Below are positions 55,705-64,000 of a stretch of DNA of 64,000 nt, in pieces. Position 1 is the first letter of the stretch, and each line of letters begins with the position of its first letter. The notes under the pieces are model-generated. The model searched no databases. It had not been told where the DNA came from and worked only from the letters and a program-made list of their open reading frames with translations. The DNA is from Cardiobacteriaceae bacterium (lineage in GTDB: Bacteria; Pseudomonadota; Gammaproteobacteria; Cardiobacteriales; Cardiobacteriaceae). The stretch spans positions 1-64,000 of the forward strand of contig JAUNEA010000003.1 of NCBI GenBank assembly GCA_030525785.1, written 5' to 3'. Both the position numbers and the translations under genes were made by a program.

Positions 55705-58149
55705 TTATCCTCCATAATCCTCAGGTTTTGCTAACCGCCCCAAACGAAGCGCATTGCCTACCACCAACAACGAACTCATCGACATACCCAATGCCGCCAA
55801 CCATGGGGTCAAAAATCCTAAAATTGCCAAAGGAATAATCACCACGTTGTAGCCAATCGCCCAACGAATGTTTTGACGAATGATACGCTCTGTCTGCACC
55901 GCCAAATCCAGCAAATAAGGCAACACCTCCACTCCTTTTCTCAACAACACCACATCGGCTTGCGTCTGAGAAAGGGGATTAGCTTTACCCACCGCAACCG
56001 AAACCGTTGCTGCCGCCATTACAGGTGCATCATTGATGCCATCACCCATCATCAGGCTTGGCTCATCGAAAGATTGTACCCACAAGCATTTATCTTCAGG
56101 TGATAAAAGCGCTTTGGCAGAATCAATACCACACCAAGCCGCCATTTTCGCCACATTTTGTTCATGATCGCCACTGGCAATATGGCACCGATAAATCCCC
56201 TCACGTTGCAAACGCTTAAAAAGCGCTTGGATACCTTCACGCGGTGGATCATCAAATAAAAACCGAGCTTGAACGCCCTCATCATTGCCCAAATAAACCC
56301 AAACCCCCGTTTCCTCCGCCGCCAAAGCGCTTGGCTCAAATAACATCTCAGGAAAAGCTTCTTGCAAACATTGGGCGCGACCAATTGCCCAACGTTTTCC
56401 TTGATAACTCCCCACAACACCTTGCGAAGGCTTATGCTCCACCTCATCAAGTGCAAGCTCAGGCAAAGCCACATGCTCACACATCGCCCAAGCAATAGGG
56501 TGGCTGCTATGAATTTGTAACGATTTCGCCAATTGCCATAAAAATCCAGCCTCATAATCAGGCGATAAATCTTGGCGTACTAACCTAAAATGTCCCTCTG
56601 TCAAAGTGCCTGTTTTATCAAACACCAAATGCTTCACGCTCAATAATCGGCTTAAAGTTTCGCTGTTCTTAATCAATACACCATGACGATTCGCATGGTT
56701 GATGGCGGTAGTTAATGCTGTTGGCACGGCAAGTGATAAAGCACAAGGGCAAGTTGCCACCAAAATAGCAATCGCAATTTCAAACGAACGCTCAGGTTCC
56801 ACAAACTGCCAACCCACATAACCCACCACAGACAATAACATCACACCAATAATCGTCCATTCTGCTAACTCGCGACTTTTCATCAAGGGAATGTTTTTAT
56901 GCTGCTCTGCTCGAGCCATCAAACGACGAATGCCTGCCAATGTAGTCATCTGACCATTAGCCCCCACTCTCACATCAATAGGACTGTGCAAATTATGGCT
57001 ACCTGCCAACACTTTATCGCCAATGGTTTTACAAAGCGCTTTGCTCTCACCTGTCAGCATTGCTTCATCAACGCGTGTTTCCCCACGCACAATTTCGCCA
57101 TCAATAGCAATGGTTTGTGAGGGCAAAATCCTCACCACATCGCCCACTTGAATGGCAGCCAGTGGTGTTAAAAAGCGCTTTGTTCCCACATACTTCTCTA
57201 CTGCCTCAGGCAACAGTTTCGCAAACTGTATTTCGTTCAACTGCGCACGGCGACGGGTTAAAAATTCAAAAAATCGGCTGACGGTCATGAAAAAAATAAA
57301 CATCGTCACCGATTCAAAATAAATCTCGCCATGCCCGATAAACGTATTCCAAACGCTAGCAAAATAAGTGCTGGCAAGGGCAAAGGCAATCGGCAAATCC
57401 ATGTTCACTTTTCTTGCCTTCAGGCTAAACCATGCCCCACGCAAGAAAGGAAAACCACTGTAGAAAAATACAGGCGTGGTGAAAAACAAGCTAACCCATC
57501 GCAAAAGCTCAAGATATTCGGCGGCAATGCCATGAAATGCTCCTGTGTATAAACCTGTCGCAAACATCATCACCTGCATCATGCCCAATCCTGCCACAAT
57601 CAGGCGCATCAAATGTTGGCTGCGTTGCTGGGTTTGACGAACCTCATTTTGCTCAGGCGTGAACACATTTGGCACAAAGCCCAATTTAGCAATCAACTCC
57701 AAAATCTGCGAAAGCTTGATTTCATGAGGGAAATGGATTTCTGCTCGAGACGTTGTTGCATTCACAAACACCTGCTCCAAGCCCAATTTTTCCTTCAAGC
57801 TGCTGGTAATCAACCAAGAACACGCGCCACAATGAATCCCCTCAATGTAGAGATGAATTTCGTTGCCCAAAGCGCTTTGGTAAACATACTGCTCTTTAAT
57901 CTCAGGAATATCATAAGCTTGCCAATGGGTTTGTGGCTTATGGGCTTTGCTCAAAGCGCTTTCTTGTGGAATGGTTTTCTCATCGCGCATGGCGTAATAT
58001 TGGCTAAGCTTGCTCTCCTCCACCAACAACCTAGCATCACGACAAGCAGGGCTACAAAACCAAAGCGCTTTGCCCTCAAGCTCTACCGTTAATGCTGTTC
58101 CCTCAATGATGCGACCATGACAATGATGACAAGAATCCAACGCCCTCAT
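55705..58149 (-). CDS. ccoI: Copper-exporting P-type ATPase for cbb3 assembly (CcoI)
   Basis: CcoI moves copper to the periplasm for the cbb3 oxidase. The 814-aa protein has an N-terminal zinc-finger-like CHHCHG, a heavy-metal domain with GIHCGACSW (about residue 105), eight helices with the ion-binding ATCPCALSLA, the phosphorylated Asp in DKTGTLTEG and the hinge GDGINDAP. I chose the ATG at 58149, with GGGAG seven bases upstream; a TTG two codons earlier is an alternative. Next to ccoH. Confidence 0.95.
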   Translation of the reverse strand: MRALDSCHHCHGRIIEGTALTVELEGKALWFCSPACRDARLLVEESKLSQYYAMRDEKTIPQESALSKAHKPQTHWQAYDIPEIKEQYVYQSALGNEIHLYIEGIHCGACSWLITSSLKEKLGLEQVFVNATTSRAEIHFPHEIKLSQILELIAKLGFVPNVFTPEQNEVRQTQQRSQHLMRLIVAGLGMMQVMMFATGLYTGAFHGIAAEYLELLRWVSLFFTTPVFFYSGFPFLRGAWFSLKARKVNMDLPIAFALASTYFASVWNTFIGHGEIYFESVTMFIFFMTVSRFFEFLTRRRAQLNEIQFAKLLPEAVEKYVGTKRFLTPLAAIQVGDVVRILPSQTIAIDGEIVRGETRVDEAMLTGESKALCKTIGDKVLAGSHNLHSPIDVRVGANGQMTTLAGIRRLMARAEQHKNIPLMKSRELAEWTIIGVMLLSVVGYVGWQFVEPERSFEIAIAILVATCPCALSLAVPTALTTAINHANRHGVLIKNSETLSRLLSVKHLVFDKTGTLTEGHFRLVRQDLSPDYEAGFLWQLAKSLQIHSSHPIAWAMCEHVALPELALDEVEHKPSQGVVGSYQGKRWAIGRAQCLQEAFPEMLFEPSALAAEETGVWVYLGNDEGVQARFLFDDPPREGIQALFKRLQREGIYRCHIASGDHEQNVAKMAAWCGIDSAKALLSPEDKCLWVQSFDEPSLMMGDGINDAPVMAAATVSVAVGKANPLSQTQADVVLLRKGVEVLPYLLDLAVQTERIIRQNIRWAIGYNVVIIPLAILGFLTPWLAALGMSMSSLLVVGNALRLGRLAKPEDYGG

Positions 58150-58178
58150 CTGCAAACTCCCACAAATCCCCAGCTTTT

Positions 58179-58724
58179 TTATGCCTCAAGACGAATATGG
58201 CTTCGCAAAGGGTGCGCCAGACCTTTGATTTGCCAACGCTGATTTTGATCATACAAGCGCAAGTACCAATGCTGACGCTTAAGCATTTCCATCATGGCTG
58301 GATTGAGCGGATAATGCCCTATCCCATCTTGATAAGTACCTTTTAATTCAAACAATTGGTCTTGTGCCTCAAGGGTTGGGTGTTCAAACTTCAACCACAA
58401 CGGAGCCTGTTGGCTGATACCTTCAGGATCATGAACCAACAGAACTCCCTCCACAATTTCTGCCTTGATATGCTTTGCCAAAGCGCTTTTGGCTATTTGT
58501 TTGGGGGCAAAGCCCTCTTTGTAATACCCTTCTAGTACAGGAGATTTACCACTTTGAATGGCAACAAAAAGAGTCACAAATCCCATTGCCAAAGACAACA
58601 AAGGCACCGCCAAACAAATCCATAATATTTTGTTTTTATACCAAATATTTTGACTATCGACAGCCTGAGCCATGCCAGATGATGGGGATTCTTGTGGTTC
58701 AAAGCGCTTTGGTTCTTGATTCAT
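58179..58724 (-). CDS. ccoH: cbb3 oxidase assembly protein CcoH (FixH)
   Basis: This 181-aa protein has an N-terminal hydrophilic stretch, one membrane helix (about residues 30-52, WICLAVPLLSLAMGFVTLFVAI) and a periplasmic domain with PVLEGYYKEGFAP, the family motif following the helix. FixH helps assembly of the oxidase, possibly with CcoI. It overlaps ccoG by four bases. Confidence 0.9.
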   Translation of the reverse strand: MNQEPKRFEPQESPSSGMAQAVDSQNIWYKNKILWICLAVPLLSLAMGFVTLFVAIQSGKSPVLEGYYKEGFAPKQIAKSALAKHIKAEIVEGVLLVHDPEGISQQAPLWLKFEHPTLEAQDQLFELKGTYQDGIGHYPLNPAMMEMLKRQHWYLRLYDQNQRWQIKGLAHPLRSHIRLEA

Positions 58725-60115
58725 CGTTTTAACAATCCTGTAAAGGTAGCTTCTTGGCGGTGAACATCTTCGGGTTTATCTAAAGGCGTCAGGGTAAACT
58801 CAAATGTCGTCAATAATTCATCAAGAGAATCGCGTGGCACATTCACACTCACCACATCTTCAAAAACTTGACTCGGCTCCACCACCCAAACTCTATTCGG
58901 CAGAATCTCCGCACCATCTAAGCCTTTAATGCCAAGCTGATATTCGCGTTTTTTCTCCGTTTTGTTCAATACTTTAATCACATAAGCATTTTGCACCTTG
59001 CGCCCACGATCGACCACTTTCGATAACATATTACGATCCGCAATCACATCAAGCTCAACATCGCTCTTCTTCAGCAACGCCACTACAAACAGTGTAAATG
59101 CAATACTTAACACCACCGCATAACCAATAGTTTTAGGGCGAAGAACACGCGTTGGTTTACCTTCCAAGCCTTTCGAAGAAGTATAACGAATGAGTCCTCG
59201 TGGTGCCCCAATCTGATCCATCATATGATCACAAGCATCAATACAGGCCGCACAGGCGATACATTCCAACTGCAAACCATCACGAATATCTATCCCTGTT
59301 GGGCAAACTTGTACGCACATGGTGCAATCCACGCAAAAACCCAAAGCGCTTTTATCTTCGCGGTCTGATTTTTTCAAACGGCGACGTGGTTCACCTCGTT
59401 TTTCATCGTAAGCAATGATGAGAGTATCTTGGTCAAACATAGCGCCTTGAAAACGAGCATAGGGGCAAATGTATTTACAAAATTGCTCACGCACCAAACC
59501 TGCCATCAACCAAGTAAATCCACCGTAGCCCATAATGCATAATGTTGCAGCGCTACTGGCGTTAAAACTGAAGAAATCAGGAATCAATTGCCGAATGGGC
59601 GTGAAATAGCCCACAAAACCTATACCTGCTGCTAGCGAAACCAAAAACCATGCGATGTATTTCGCTCCGCGCCGTAAAATTTTTTTCGGATTTGTCCATG
59701 GTAGACGAGCCAACTGTAATTGCTCAGAGCGATTACCTTCAAATTTTTGCTCCAACCACAAGAAGACTTCTGTGTAAACTGTATGTGGGCAAGCATAACC
59801 ACACCAAACACGCCCCAGCATCGCTGTGAATAAAAACAAAACCAACGCCAAGCCCAGTAAAATAAAAGTCAGCAAAATAAAATCTTGTGGCCAAATATTA
59901 ATGCCAAAAATAAAGAACCTACGATGCGCCATATCAAACAAAATTGCTTGACGGTCACCCCATTGCAAAAAAGGCAAAATATGAAAAATCCCTAATAACA
60001 CAATAACCGATGCATTACGCAAATTCTGAAAACGCCCACGAACAGGGCGAGGACGAATTTTCACATGTTTTTCGTATAGGGTTTCCATCTCAGGTTGCGA
60101 TGTTGCCAATGCCAT
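58721..60115 (-). CDS. ccoG: cbb3 oxidase assembly iron-sulfur protein CcoG
   Basis: CcoG (FixG, RdxA) reduces Cu(II) to Cu(I) for oxidase assembly. The 464-aa protein has several N-terminal helices, WCGYACPHTVYTEVFLW near residue 108, and two ferredoxin clusters, CVDCTMCVQVCP and CIACAACIDACD (about residues 255-290), then a C-terminal Ig-like domain. It starts the GHIS part of the locus. A 320-bp gap separates it from ccoP. Confidence 0.95.
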   Translation of the reverse strand: MALATSQPEMETLYEKHVKIRPRPVRGRFQNLRNASVIVLLGIFHILPFLQWGDRQAILFDMAHRRFFIFGINIWPQDFILLTFILLGLALVLFLFTAMLGRVWCGYACPHTVYTEVFLWLEQKFEGNRSEQLQLARLPWTNPKKILRRGAKYIAWFLVSLAAGIGFVGYFTPIRQLIPDFFSFNASSAATLCIMGYGGFTWLMAGLVREQFCKYICPYARFQGAMFDQDTLIIAYDEKRGEPRRRLKKSDREDKSALGFCVDCTMCVQVCPTGIDIRDGLQLECIACAACIDACDHMMDQIGAPRGLIRYTSSKGLEGKPTRVLRPKTIGYAVVLSIAFTLFVVALLKKSDVELDVIADRNMLSKVVDRGRKVQNAYVIKVLNKTEKKREYQLGIKGLDGAEILPNRVWVVEPSQVFEDVVSVNVPRDSLDELLTTFEFTLTPLDKPEDVHRQEATFTGLLKR

Positions 60116-60346
60116 AACGATACCTCACATATAACCTAAGGATTTGTTATTTATCATCTTATAAAAGCATTGCATCGCCCAAATCCATCAAACGTCACAC
60201 ACAACACTTTGCTTGGCACTATGCCCCATTGCTCAAGCCAAACCATTATACTCTTCCCTATCTATCGTATGCCACGACAACAAAGCGCTTTGGGGCATTT
60301 ATTGCCAGATGGTAGGCTTGAAAACCAATCCCAGCCCCTGAAAAAG
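60116..60346. other. Non-coding gap between ccoG and the ccoP terminator
   Basis: No gene is convincing here. A 63-codon frame on the plus strand (60170-60361) has no ribosome site and no family resemblance. A TATAAT on the minus strand (60245-60250) may be the -10 of a ccoG promoter, but I found no well-placed -35. A palindrome copy lies at 60280, and another beyond this gap near 60400. Confidence 0.5.
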
Positions 60347-60373
60347 ATAATGCCCAGATAAACTGGGCATTAT
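60347..60373. terminator. Intrinsic terminator of ccoNOQP
   Basis: ATAATGCCCAG and CTGGGCATTAT form an 11-bp stem with a 5-nt loop. A short T run follows on the minus strand. It lies about 60 bp after the ccoP stop. Confidence 0.85.
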
Positions 60374-60435
60374 TGTAAAAACAATTCATCAATCATTCAA
60401 AAGCGCTTTGATGAATGATGCTTATCGATACACCA

Positions 60436-61383
60436 TTATTGGCTATTTTGTTGGCTTAACGATTGAACATAAGCAGCCACAACTTTAATACGCATTTCAT
60501 CTAAGAAATTCTCCCAAGCAGGCATCACATTGTTCACTGGCTTACGGATAAATTGCTTAAGCTCATCAATATCGCCATAGCTATAAAGCCAAATATCGTC
60601 AGCCAAATTCGGCGCTCCTAACATGGTGTTACCTAAACCTTCTTTACCATGACATGCTACGCAAGAACGGTTATACAATTCTTCGCCTTTAACAGCTAAT
60701 GCCTCATCAAAGCCTTCGCGTTTACCCAGTTTATGAACATAGTGCGCAACAGCTTCCAATTTTTCATCATCATCGGCTTGAGGATTTGATGGGTTAATCA
60801 ACGCACCACCTGCAGGCATGCCCTGCCCTTTAATGGTATTACGACCTTTGGTAATAGTGGTTACAAGCGCTTTACCATCTCCACCCCATAACCAATCATG
60901 GTCAGCAAGGTTTGGATAACCTAAAGCTGCGCCTTGCGCATTTTGACCATGACACACTGCGCAGTTTTGCAAGAAAATACGGCGACCTGATGCAATAATT
61001 TCAGGGATTTGTGCAAGCTCTTCAACAGTTTTGTCCTTATAAGGCTCAAAGAAGGCATTAGCTTCAGCATCGCCTTTAGCCTTTTGCTCTTCATACTGAG
61101 TAAGCTGTGTCCACTTACCGAATAAACCATTGAATTTATATTCCAAAATACCTGGATAAAACACCAAATATAATGCCCCCCAAACTATCACACCATAAAA
61201 CATGGTGAGCCACCACATCGGCATGGGGTTGTTCACCTCTTGCACACCGTCCCATTCGTGGTCAATAACCTCGCCTTGTTCCGCATCACCACTGGCTTTA
61301 ACTTGTGTTGTCCAATAGACAAATGCCGCATAACCCACGATATGAATAATCGTGATAAAGGCAATAAATAATGCAACTGTCAT
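60436..61383 (-). CDS. ccoP: cbb3 oxidase dihaem subunit CcoP
   Basis: CcoP carries electrons from cytochrome c to CcoO. The 315-aa protein has two membrane helices (about residues 5-25 and 57-77), the two-helix form, and two haem sites CAVCH (141-145) and CVACH (241-245). Methionine ligands lie in GQGMPAGG and VMPAWE. It overlaps ccoQ by four bases. Confidence 0.97.
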   Translation of the reverse strand: MTVALFIAFITIIHIVGYAAFVYWTTQVKASGDAEQGEVIDHEWDGVQEVNNPMPMWWLTMFYGVIVWGALYLVFYPGILEYKFNGLFGKWTQLTQYEEQKAKGDAEANAFFEPYKDKTVEELAQIPEIIASGRRIFLQNCAVCHGQNAQGAALGYPNLADHDWLWGGDGKALVTTITKGRNTIKGQGMPAGGALINPSNPQADDDEKLEAVAHYVHKLGKREGFDEALAVKGEELYNRSCVACHGKEGLGNTMLGAPNLADDIWLYSYGDIDELKQFIRKPVNNVMPAWENFLDEMRIKVVAAYVQSLSQQNSQ

Positions 61384-61550
61384 GATTCTGTCCTCTTATC
61401 AGATGAATGCCGTGGCGTGATAATTTCTTCATCATCTTTTAACGCCAGCTTATCGGCATCTTTATAGAGCTTTTGTGAAGTGGGCATAAGCATTAGCAAG
61501 CATATACCCACAAATCCCACAAAAACCACTGTGGTTACAATGACCCACAT
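61380..61550 (-). CDS. ccoQ: cbb3 oxidase subunit CcoQ
   Basis: This 56-aa protein has one helix (residues 2-22) and a polar tail with DADKLALKDDEE. CcoQ stabilises the complex. Its start overlaps the ccoO stop (TAATG), and its stop overlaps the ccoP start, so position and size identify it. A longer frame upstream lies inside ccoO. Confidence 0.92.
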   Translation of the reverse strand: MWVIVTTVVFVGFVGICLLMLMPTSQKLYKDADKLALKDDEEIITPRHSSDKRTES

Positions 61551-62227
61551 TAGCGATTTTCCGCAAATGCACGACCCAAACCTTGAAGGTATGCCACTAA
61601 AGCATCCATTTCGGTTTTTCCTTCTAACTCTGCTGCAACCCAAGCATTAACTTGTGCTTTAGTGAGTACAGTATCTCCTGTAGCTCCTCCCGCTTGTTTG
61701 GGGAAATTCGCTGCAGTGTATGGTTCACCAATGCGAATTTTCGCCATAATGCTACGCTGAGTTAAAGCAACATCAGCTGCTTTGTGTTGCAACCATGGGA
61801 AGGCTGGCATATTAGAACCAGGCACACGGCTACGCGGGTCAATCAAGTGGAAAATATGCCATTCATCAGAGTATTTACCACCCACACGAGCCAAATCAGG
61901 GCCTGTGCGTTTAGAACTCCATTGGAATGGTCGATCATAAGCGCTTTCTTCTGCTAACGAATAATGCCCATAACGCTCTGTTTCCCAACGGAAAGGACGA
62001 ATCATCTGCGAATGGCAGTTATAGCAGCCTTCGCGGACGTAAATGTTAAAGCCTGCCAAACGCAAAGGTTCGTAAGGTTTAACAAAGGTGTTTTCGGGCT
62101 TAGGACGCAACTTCTCATCGCCCAACAAAGGAACAATATGCACGATACCGCCCCAAATGACGACCAAAGTCACCAATAAACCCATTAGCCAAATGCTCTT
62201 TTCAACTTTCTCATGACTTAATTTCAT
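61550..62227 (-). CDS. ccoO: cbb3 oxidase monohaem subunit CcoO
   Basis: CcoO is the membrane-anchored monohaem cytochrome c. The 225-aa protein has one helix (about residues 11-32), the haem site CYNCH (68-72) in REGCYNCHSQMIRPF and the methionine ligand in VPGSNMPAFPWL. I chose the ATG at 62227, with GAGGAG upstream; an upstream TTG covers that site. A short gap separates it from ccoN. Confidence 0.96.
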   Translation of the reverse strand: MKLSHEKVEKSIWLMGLLVTLVVIWGGIVHIVPLLGDEKLRPKPENTFVKPYEPLRLAGFNIYVREGCYNCHSQMIRPFRWETERYGHYSLAEESAYDRPFQWSSKRTGPDLARVGGKYSDEWHIFHLIDPRSRVPGSNMPAFPWLQHKAADVALTQRSIMAKIRIGEPYTAANFPKQAGGATGDTVLTKAQVNAWVAAELEGKTEMDALVAYLQGLGRAFAENR

Positions 62228-62238
62228 TGCCGTACTCC

Positions 62239-63681
62239 TCAAGCGATTTGCACTGAAGCGCTTTGTTGTGGCTGATTATCTTCTTTCTTACTGGCTGGGG
62301 CTGCTGTGATATAAGTTTTCCAGCAGTTCCATGCCATCAAACACATACCTGCTAAGAACAACACACCGCCCAAGAAACGCACAAACCAGTAAATGTATTT
62401 CTTACTCATAATTTCCATGAAGGAGTAAGTCAAAGTACCATCTGGGTAAGATTCACGCCATAACAAGCCTTCCATAATGCCTGCAACCCACATTGAAGTG
62501 ATATAGAGCAAAATACCAATGGTAGCAAGCCAGAAGTGAACGAAAATCCATTTGGTTGAATACATCTCTGTTTTGCCATACAAACGTGGCAACATATGAT
62601 AAATCGAACCCATAGAAATCATGGCAACCCAGCCTAATGCACCTGCGTGAACGTGACCAACTGTCCATTCTGTGTAGTGAGAAAGCGCATTGACCGTTTT
62701 AATCGCCATCAACGGCCCCTCAAAGGTACTCATGCCATAGAAAGCGAGCGAAATAAACAGGAAGCGAATGATAGGGTCTGTCACCAATTTATTCCATGCA
62801 CCAGAGAGAGTCATCATGCCGTTAATCATGCCTCCCCAAGAAGGAATCCACAAAATAACAGAGAACACCATACCCAAAGATTGAGTCCAGTCAGGCAAAG
62901 CGGTGTAATGCAAATGGTGCGGCCCTGCCCACATATAAATGGAAATCAACGCCCAAAAGTGAACAATAGACAAACGATAAGAGAAAATAGGACGCTCTGC
63001 TTGTTTGGGAACAAAGTAATACATCATGCCCAAGAAGCCTGCTGTTAAGAAGAAGCCTACCGCATTATGCCCATACCACCATTGCGCCATCGCATCTACC
63101 GCACCTGAATACAGTGGATAAGAATGCAACAAGTCGATTGGCATAGCTAAATTGTTGAAAATATGGAGAATCGCAACAGCGATAATAAAGGCTCCATAGA
63201 ACCACAACCCCACATAAATATGCTTTTCTTTACGCTGACCAACAGTTACAAAAAAGACTATGGCGTATGCTACCCAAACAATAGTTAATAATAAGTCTAA
63301 AACCCATGGTAACTCAGCATATTCCTTGCCTTGTGAATAGCCTAAAACATAACTCAACACAGCCAAAACCAGTACAGCCTGATAGCCCCAGAAAGTGAAG
63401 GTAGCGAGTTTATCTGAGAACAAACGTACACCGCAGGTTCTTTGCAAAATGTAGTAAGAGGTTCCAATCAAAGCATTACCACCAAAGGCAAAAATTACAC
63501 CACTGGTATGAACAGGACGCAAGCGTCCGAAATGCAAATATTCAATGTTTCCAAGAAAATAGGGATTATAAAGCTGATAAGCGATGATTACCCCAACCAG
63601 CATACCAATAATTCCGAAGAAAACGGCTGCCCAAGTAAACTGCCTAACGACCTTATAGTTATAGCCTGTTTGTGCTGTCAT
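62239..63681 (-). CDS. ccoN: cbb3 oxidase catalytic subunit CcoN
   Basis: CcoN is the haem-copper subunit that reduces oxygen. The 480-aa, 12-helix protein has [20 protein letters not shown] (low-spin haem histidine), [16 protein letters not shown] and [15 protein letters not shown] with the copper histidine pair near residue 265. I chose the ATG at 63681, with GAGG six bases upstream; the ATG 13 codons earlier has no site. The operon serves high-affinity respiration at low oxygen. The gene has only one palindrome copy, at its 3' end. Confidence 0.97.
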   Translation of the reverse strand: MTAQTGYNYKVVRQFTWAAVFFGIIGMLVGVIIAYQLYNPYFLGNIEYLHFGRLRPVHTSGVIFAFGGNALIGTSYYILQRTCGVRLFSDKLATFTFWGYQAVLVLAVLSYVLGYSQGKEYAELPWVLDLLLTIVWVAYAIVFFVTVGQRKEKHIYVGLWFYGAFIIAVAILHIFNNLAMPIDLLHSYPLYSGAVDAMAQWWYGHNAVGFFLTAGFLGMMYYFVPKQAERPIFSYRLSIVHFWALISIYMWAGPHHLHYTALPDWTQSLGMVFSVILWIPSWGGMINGMMTLSGAWNKLVTDPIIRFLFISLAFYGMSTFEGPLMAIKTVNALSHYTEWTVGHVHAGALGWVAMISMGSIYHMLPRLYGKTEMYSTKWIFVHFWLATIGILLYITSMWVAGIMEGLLWRESYPDGTLTYSFMEIMSKKYIYWFVRFLGGVLFLAGMCLMAWNCWKTYITAAPASKKEDNQPQQSASVQIA

Positions 63682-63823
63682 ATAACGCCTCATATCAATA
63701 AAATTCTGCAACGTTTTCAAATCTTAAAGCTTAAGCTCCATCTTCTACTTCCGCTCCAACGCAATCTACCAAACCCTCATTTTTCAGCTCAAAGCGCTTA
63801 GCTCTTTAGCCAATAGCTTGTTA
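63682..63823. other. ccoN leader region
   Basis: A non-coding stretch that should hold the ccoN leader. I looked for an FNR-type box (TTGAT-N4-ATCAA) and found no complete one: TTGAT occurs once without its partner. A palindrome copy lies at about 63790. Confidence 0.4.
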
Positions 63824-63844
63824 TTATTAGAGGTTCTCTAATAA
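63824..63844. promoter_or_regulatory. Perfect inverted repeat upstream of ccoN
   Basis: TTATTAGAG and CTCTAATAA (9-bp arms, 3-bp centre) lie about 145 bp upstream of ccoN. A second symmetric pair, TTGTTCT and AGAACAA, lies at 63942-63962. Each could be an operator; the first could also be a weak hairpin. Confidence 0.4.
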
Positions 63845-64000
63845 GATTTCTCGCATGAACATTTGGTATCACAATGCATATCATAGCCTAATCCATTCCC
63901 TTCAAACAACACAAAAACTCTAAATAATATAAAGACTAAATTTGTTCTCTTTAATTAGAACAATTCCATTCCCTAATGAATACTATTGAATCTTTTTATG
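63845..64000. other. Right end of the window, no gene seen
   Basis: AT-rich DNA with no supported gene or RNA. The ccoN promoter or a gene running off the edge may begin here. Confidence 0.4.

Larger units (their letters stand above)
1071..63798. repeat. Dispersed 12-bp palindrome CAAAGCGCTTTG, about 178 cores
   Basis: A perfect palindrome with 8-bp core AAGCGCTT and preferred form CAAAGCGCTTTG recurs through the whole window. My by-eye counts per 8 kb are 14, 29, 27, 26, 20, 24, 21 and 17. About 38 copies lie between genes and the rest inside genes on both strands. It is read in three frames: Gln-Ser-Ala-Leu (commonest), Lys-Ala-Leu and Lys-Arg-Phe. Approximate sites (within about 10 bp) include 1074, 2004, 3283, 5586, 7547, 8101, 9585, 9642, 10951, 11098, 11680, 12739, 13420, 15024, 16345, 17518, 18471, 20473, 20495, 22034, 24478, 24731, 25723, 25746, 27079, 27102, 28456, 29515, 31227, 33270, 33802, 35174, 35196, 37274, 40098, 42053, 44171, 45274, 45295, 48109, 49759, 51926, 52622, 55320, 57868, 60280, 60400 and 63790. 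Its function is unknown. Confidence 0.9.

Noticed and set aside
60240..60260. Promoter for ccoG from TATAAT on the minus strand
   Set aside because: No -35 element was found at a 16-18 bp distance.
60170..60361. 63-codon plus-strand frame between ccoG and ccoP
   Set aside because: No ribosome site; runs into the ccoP terminator stem; better explained as leader sequence.
1071..63798. CRISPR or spacer array made of the palindrome
   Set aside because: Copies are at irregular distances, in both coding and non-coding DNA, with no constant repeat length or cas genes.

Overview
The window looks like a gammaproteobacterial chromosome of moderate G+C. It carries cmoB, glnE, holC, an Rsx/Rnf complex, the neighbours lolB, tRNA-Gln, prs, rplY and pth, and a hemA-prfA pair. 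A member of an oral or mucosal group such as Cardiobacteriales is my guess, made from gene content only and at low confidence. Almost all of the window is ordinary chromosome. There is no phage, insertion sequence, CRISPR array or restriction locus.

Layout. 0.1-3.2 kb: lysR, a marR-emrE drug-efflux pair with a perfect operator-like inverted repeat, and a beta-propeller lipoprotein; this block has two Neisseriaceae-type uptake-sequence-like 12-mers. 3.3-8 kb: choline/betaine transporter, FMN reductase, a small secreted protein, dapE and a glutaredoxin. 8.1-13.4 kb: rsxABCDGE, an electron-transfer complex. 13.4-17.4 kb: an amino-acid ABC transporter with one ATPase, one permease and three tandem binding proteins. 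17.6-30 kb: tpx, holC, a D-amino-acid transaminase, a tautomerase, pnuC, a PTS glucose-family permease, tcdA, dedA, hpt, msrAB, glnE and two related tiny secreted proteins. 30-41.3 kb: grpE-dnaK-dnaJ, pth, rplY, prs, tRNA-Gln, lolB, a TPR protein, hemA and prfA. 41.4-45.3 kb: four GltI-like orphan binding proteins in tandem, the first a pseudogene. 45.3-54.6 kb: a lipoprotein, aspS, folB, ychF, a sodium:solute symporter with its small subunit, and a DUF294/CBS signalling protein with a DEDDh exonuclease. 54.6-64 kb: cmoB and the full cbb3 oxidase locus ccoNOQP-GHIS.

The dominant unexplained signal is a short perfect palindrome, consensus CAAAGCGCTTTG (8-bp core AAGCGCTT). I counted about 178 cores by eye, roughly one per 360 bp, where about one is expected by chance. 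It lies in genes (read mostly as Gln-Ser-Ala-Leu) and between genes. Close pairs repeatedly fall 21-23 bp apart, about two helical turns, which suggests a protein-binding or chromosome-organising site rather than a terminator. A second notable object is a roughly 270-bp nested inverted repeat between dedA and hpt whose ends carry the same palindrome.
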